From NCBI GenBank assembly GCA_910586875.1, contig CAJUJI010000148.1, positions 1 to 6,626 on the forward strand: a stretch of DNA of 6,626 bases, read 5' to 3'. The position numbers and the translations under genes are program-made. The notes under the pieces were generated by a model. The model was not told where the DNA came from and ran no database searches. It saw nothing but the letters and a program-made list of their open reading frames with translations. This DNA is from an uncultured Anaerotruncus sp. (GTDB lineage: Bacteria > Bacillota > Clostridia > Oscillospirales > Ruminococcaceae). Below, in pieces: positions 5,161 through 6,626 of this stretch. Numbering within the stretch: position 1 is the first letter of the stretch; every line of letters begins with the position of its first letter.

Positions 5161-5502
5161 CTAAATTACTCCTACGATCAGCCTGTAAATCCAACGGAAA
5201 AACAAATAAAGAATGATACATGCGAAACCGAACGGGATAATCCCGAATACAAAGAAGATAAGAACATATCGAATTTGAAAGATTGCTTCTTCTACTGTGA
5301 TGGTGGGGTCATGAACGTTAATAATACTGCCAGGTACTGCTGTATCTTGAACTGCCGTGTCTTGTATCCGTACTGGCTCTCCATCCAGCACGGCCTCTTC
5401 CAGCGTTGGTGCAAATGCGGATGCTGTAAAAGAGAAAACCCCTACCAGCAACGAGACCACCAAAACTGCAATGACCATCCATCTATTATCTATCGTTTGC
5501 AT
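5161..5502 (-). CDS. Small secreted or membrane protein in the coat cluster
   Basis: This 113-residue protein has an N-terminal hydrophobic segment (9-29) that may be a signal peptide with cleavage after SAFA (residue 31), an acidic extracytoplasmic part (32-75) and a long hydrophobic C-terminal region (77-111). The latter could hold one long or two short helices and contains FFRWIYR. A small internal repeat, QDTAV twice in a row, is seen at about residues 47-56. It starts 14 bases after the stop of the 54-aa gene, with GAGAGGCGG upstream, and its stop lies 36 bases before the coat gene. The position between the gV-like genes and the coat gene is that of Ff gVII/gIX, so a minor virion or assembly protein is likely, though it is larger than pVII and pIX. 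I do not recognise the family. Confidence 0.75.
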   Translation of the reverse strand: MQTIDNRWMVIAVLVVSLLVGVFSFTASAFAPTLEEAVLDGEPVRIQDTAVQDTAVPGSIINVHDPTITVEEAIFQIRYVLIFFVFGIIPFGFACIILYLFFRWIYRLIVGVI

Positions 5503-5516
5503 TCTTTAGCCGCCTC

Positions 5517-5681
5517 TCATCTGCCCTTTGTTGCGAAAACTCCACAGGCTACAACAAACACGAAGCTGTAGAAGAGCAGGACCTTTGCGAGATTATCCCA
5601 ATAGGGCGGCGAACTCGTTCCAATTCGCATGAATGAATTTTGCAAAAAGAGAGCTGGCTGCGATACAATTCCTTCTATCAC
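5517..5681 (-). CDS. 54-aa single-pass membrane protein with GTG start (pVII/pIX-like candidate)
   Basis: This small gene begins with GTG at 5681-5679, preceded by a strong AAGGAGGG site (5695-5688) with 6-base spacing; this site overlaps the tail of the upstream gene. The protein has a polar N-terminal half with a PPYWDN segment (25-30), one membrane helix (about 33-50, rich in Val and Phe) and a short basic end (TKGR). No signal peptide is seen. Size, topology and position right after the gV-like genes match Ff pVII or pIX, the minor coat proteins at the virion end that leaves the cell first and carries the packaging signal. That role is inferred. The next gene begins 14 bases after its stop. 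Confidence 0.72.
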   Translation of the reverse strand: MIEGIVSQPALFLQNSFMRIGTSSPPYWDNLAKVLLFYSFVFVVACGVFATKGR

Positions 5682-5697
5682 TTCCAGCCCTCCTTTC

Positions 5698-5970
5698 TTA
5701 TCTGAACGAGGCCTTTGCCTCGACTGCCTCTAACGACGGAAACTCTAGCTCAATAAAATTGCGCGGATCAAAGGTGACCTCTATCTCCTTCCCAACATAC
5801 GCACCAACATTTTCGGGGAGATCCTCCACACCTACAAAGATGTGTGCCACTTCTTCCCCGACATCTATCCGACCTGACCGAAAGCGGGTATACAACATCA
5901 TTCCTTCTACCTGCTCGCCATCTACCCCTTTAAAACCTACCGCGCGAAATCCAAGTAGTACCTGTTTCAT
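5698..5970 (-). CDS. gV-like ssDNA-binding protein candidate, copy 2
   Basis: This 90-residue soluble protein is a clear paralogue of the gene just upstream. Shared blocks include MKQ-x-LLG at the start, FKG-x-DGEQVEG (13-23), LYTRF (26-30), DVGEE (36-40), IFV (44-46), GKEI (60-63) and LEFP (75-78). The composition is that of a small beta-rich protein, consistent with an OB fold. Size, copy number and position at the head of the virion operon match the gV ssDNA-binding protein, which coats the viral strand before assembly. The family is not recognised by sequence, so function is inferred. A GAGGGG ribosome site lies before the ATG, and 27 bases separate it from copy 1. It is more acidic at the C-terminus than copy 1. 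Confidence 0.8.
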   Translation of the reverse strand: MKQVLLGFRAVGFKGVDGEQVEGMMLYTRFRSGRIDVGEEVAHIFVGVEDLPENVGAYVGKEIEVTFDPRNFIELEFPSLEAVEAKASFR

Positions 5971-5997
5971 TTAGAACCCCTCTTTCTAAAGTTGAAT

Positions 5998-6258
5998 CTA
6001 TTTTGTCGCAGTGGCTAGCGCTGGGAACTCAAGCTGCATCACCTTGCCGTACTGGTTAAACTCAACCGCAATTTCTTTTCCGATGTAATCACAGATATTT
6101 CCTGGCACCAGCTCCGGCTTTACAAAGATTTGGCCGGTCTCCTCCCCTACATCCACATGATTAGACTTAAACCGGGTGTACAATCTCGTTCCCTCTACCT
6201 GTTCGCCGTCCTTTCCTTTAAAGCTTGTTCTGCGATATCCAAGTAGGATTTGCTTCAT
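5998..6258 (-). CDS. gV-like ssDNA-binding protein candidate, copy 1
   Basis: This 86-residue protein is the first gene of the minus-strand operon. The start at 6258 is chosen over an in-frame ATG at 6336 for three reasons: it has a perfect GGAGGTG site (6271-6265) with 6-base spacing, it aligns with the start of its paralogue (MKQ-x-LLG), and the longer frame would begin within the -35 box of the promoter. It shares FKG-x-DGEQVEG, LYTRF, DVGEE, IFV and GKEI with copy 2 and is more basic (for example RRTSFKGK and RFKSNH), which fits binding to nucleic acid. No membrane segment is present. A role as phage ssDNA-binding protein is inferred from size, position and the inovirus context. A replication or regulatory accessory protein is the alternative. 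Confidence 0.8.
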   Translation of the reverse strand: MKQILLGYRRTSFKGKDGEQVEGTRLYTRFKSNHVDVGEETGQIFVKPELVPGNICDYIGKEIAVEFNQYGKVMQLEFPALATATK

Positions 6259-6307
6259 TTTCAACACCTCCATAAAAAATTTAGTTAAACTTTGTTCAAC
6301 AATTAAG

Positions 6308-6336
6308 AGTATATCATGTTTGTCATTGTACGTCAA
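6308..6336 (-). promoter_or_regulatory. Promoter of the virion operon, with direct repeats in the spacer
   Basis: On the minus strand TTGACG (6336-6331) and TATACT (6313-6308) are separated by exactly 17 bases, a near-consensus vegetative promoter. It lies 50 bases upstream of the first gV-like start. Between and over the boxes are two direct repeats, TGACGTACA (6335-6327) and TGACAAACA (6325-6317), spaced 10 bases apart (one helical turn). They are candidate operators for the divergently encoded ribbon-helix-helix protein. Confidence 0.8.
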
Positions 6337-6342
6337 GAAAAG

Positions 6343-6371
6343 TTGATAAATTTATTAAAAAAAGCTAGAAT
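6343..6371 (+). promoter_or_regulatory. Divergent promoter of the ribbon-helix-helix gene
   Basis: TTGATA (6343-6348) and TAGAAT (6366-6371) lie 17 bases apart, each matching 5 of 6 consensus bases. Transcription would start near 6378, giving a leader of only about 14 bases that begins at the ribosome site AAGGAGG. Its -35 box lies 6 bases from that of the opposing promoter, so repressor binding there could control both directions. Confidence 0.72.
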
Positions 6372-6391
6372 TTAAAAAGGAGGAGCTTATT

Positions 6392-6568
6392 ATGGAACGA
6401 GAAAAGGCAACTAGCCGCATGGGATTGCGAATTACAGATACATTAAAGCGAAGAATTGATGAAAGAGCACTAGAAGAAGGTCGAACACCGTCCAACCTTG
6501 TTGTCAATATTGTCACTGAGTACCTTAACCGAATTGATGAAGCCAAAAAATTATTAGATGGAAAATAA
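6392..6568 (+). CDS. Ribbon-helix-helix (Arc/CopG/MetJ-type) transcriptional repressor
   Basis: This 58-residue protein fits the ribbon-helix-helix fold. A basic N-terminus with the strand SRMGLRIT (8-15) would insert into the DNA major groove as a dimer. Helix one (DTLKRRIDERALEEG, 16-30) and helix two (TPSNLVVNIVTEYLNRI, 32-48) follow, with the typical turn GRTPS between them. An AAGGAGG site lies 8 bases before the ATG. It is transcribed away from the virion operon from a back-to-back promoter, so a role in repressing that operon and itself is likely. Alternatively it could control plasmid-like copy number, as CopG does in pMV158, where copG lies next to repB; here it is far from rep in the linear window. 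A second gene seems to follow 20 bases downstream. Confidence 0.88.
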   Translation: MEREKATSRMGLRITDTLKRRIDERALEEGRTPSNLVVNIVTEYLNRIDEAKKLLDGK

Positions 6569-6588
6569 AATATAAAGGGTTGACATAA

Positions 6589-6626
6589 ATGATCAATTCC
6601 AAACAATGGATGGAAGAATTCAGTAA
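6589..6626 (+). CDS. Start of a truncated downstream gene
   Basis: An ATG at 6589 with AAAGGG about 9 bases upstream opens a frame that runs off the window end after 12 full codons (MINSKQWMEEFS). It follows the repressor gene by 20 bases on the same strand and is probably co-transcribed. Too little is present to name it. In an inovirus prophage an integrase or a second regulator would be common here, but the sequence does not show which. Confidence 0.4.
   Translation, partial: MINSKQWMEEFS

Noticed and set aside
6259..6336. Extended N-terminus of the first gV-like protein from an ATG at 6336
   Set aside because: This start lies in the -35 box of the promoter, so it would not be on the transcript, and the paralogue begins with the same MKQ-x-LLG as the 6258 start.
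6580..6585. TTGACA resembling a -35 box before the truncated gene
   Set aside because: No TATAAT-like box lies at 16-18 bases downstream, and it overlaps the ribosome-site region of that gene.
6569..6626. Window ends joining as a circular genome
   Set aside because: Joining the last base to the first gives a frame that stops after a few codons, and no overlap between the ends is seen, so the window is probably not cut from a circle at this point.
1..6626. CRISPR array, tRNA, rRNA, insertion sequence or attachment-site repeats
   Set aside because: No regularly spaced repeats, cloverleaf, transposase frame or paired direct repeats at the ends were seen.

Overview
The window looks like most of a filamentous phage (inovirus) genome, or an inovirus prophage, from a Gram-positive (Firmicutes/Clostridia-like) host. 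Three kinds of evidence support this. First, there is a Zot/pI-type assembly ATPase with intact Walker A and B motifs. Second, there is a small coat-like protein with a signal peptide, one membrane helix and a basic tail, with several other small membrane proteins next to it. Third, the gene order follows that of the Ff coliphages. Strong AGGAGG-type ribosome binding sites, a pMV158-type Rep protein and the lack of any secretin (pIV) gene point to a monoderm host. No host marker gene is present, so the host assignment is inference.

Layout, in transcription order on the minus strand. A strong promoter near 6308-6336 starts the virion operon. The order is: two tandem paralogous small proteins (gV-like ssDNA-binding candidates, 6258-5998 and 5970-5698); a 54-aa membrane protein (5681-5517); a 113-aa membrane protein (5502-5161); the major coat protein candidate (5124-4846); and a 57-aa coat-like protein (4842-4669). 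A perfect 10-bp hairpin terminator follows (4660-4627). Next come a 148-aa acidic membrane protein, two tandem paralogous secreted, membrane-anchored proteins (pIII-like adsorption candidates), an 84-aa pVI-like membrane protein and the Zot-like ATPase (stop at 1266). Many of these genes are joined by ATGA or TAATG overlaps or very short gaps. This matches the Ff order gV-gVII-gIX-gVIII-terminator-gIII-gVI-gI.

A 344-base non-coding region (922-1265) follows. It holds several GC-rich hairpins and a double-strand origin: a perfect 10-bp stem whose loop reads TACTACGAC on the minus strand, the nick sequence of the pMV158 rolling-circle plasmid family. The RepB-like HUH endonuclease gene (921-322) lies directly downstream, and a cysteine-rich 99-aa protein overlaps its stop codon. 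The replication module is therefore plasmid-like while the virion module is phage-like.

On the plus strand at the right edge, a divergent promoter drives a 58-aa ribbon-helix-helix (Arc/CopG-type) repressor (6392-6568). The start of one further gene is cut off by the window end. The two back-to-back promoters, with direct repeats inside the minus-strand promoter, look like a small control switch for the virion operon.

The most notable points are the combination of pMV158-type origin and Rep with an inovirus virion operon, a pair of pIII-like proteins of which one carries a sharply AT-rich (mosaic) receptor-binding-like domain, and a Zot protein whose membrane helix precedes the ATPase domain instead of following it.
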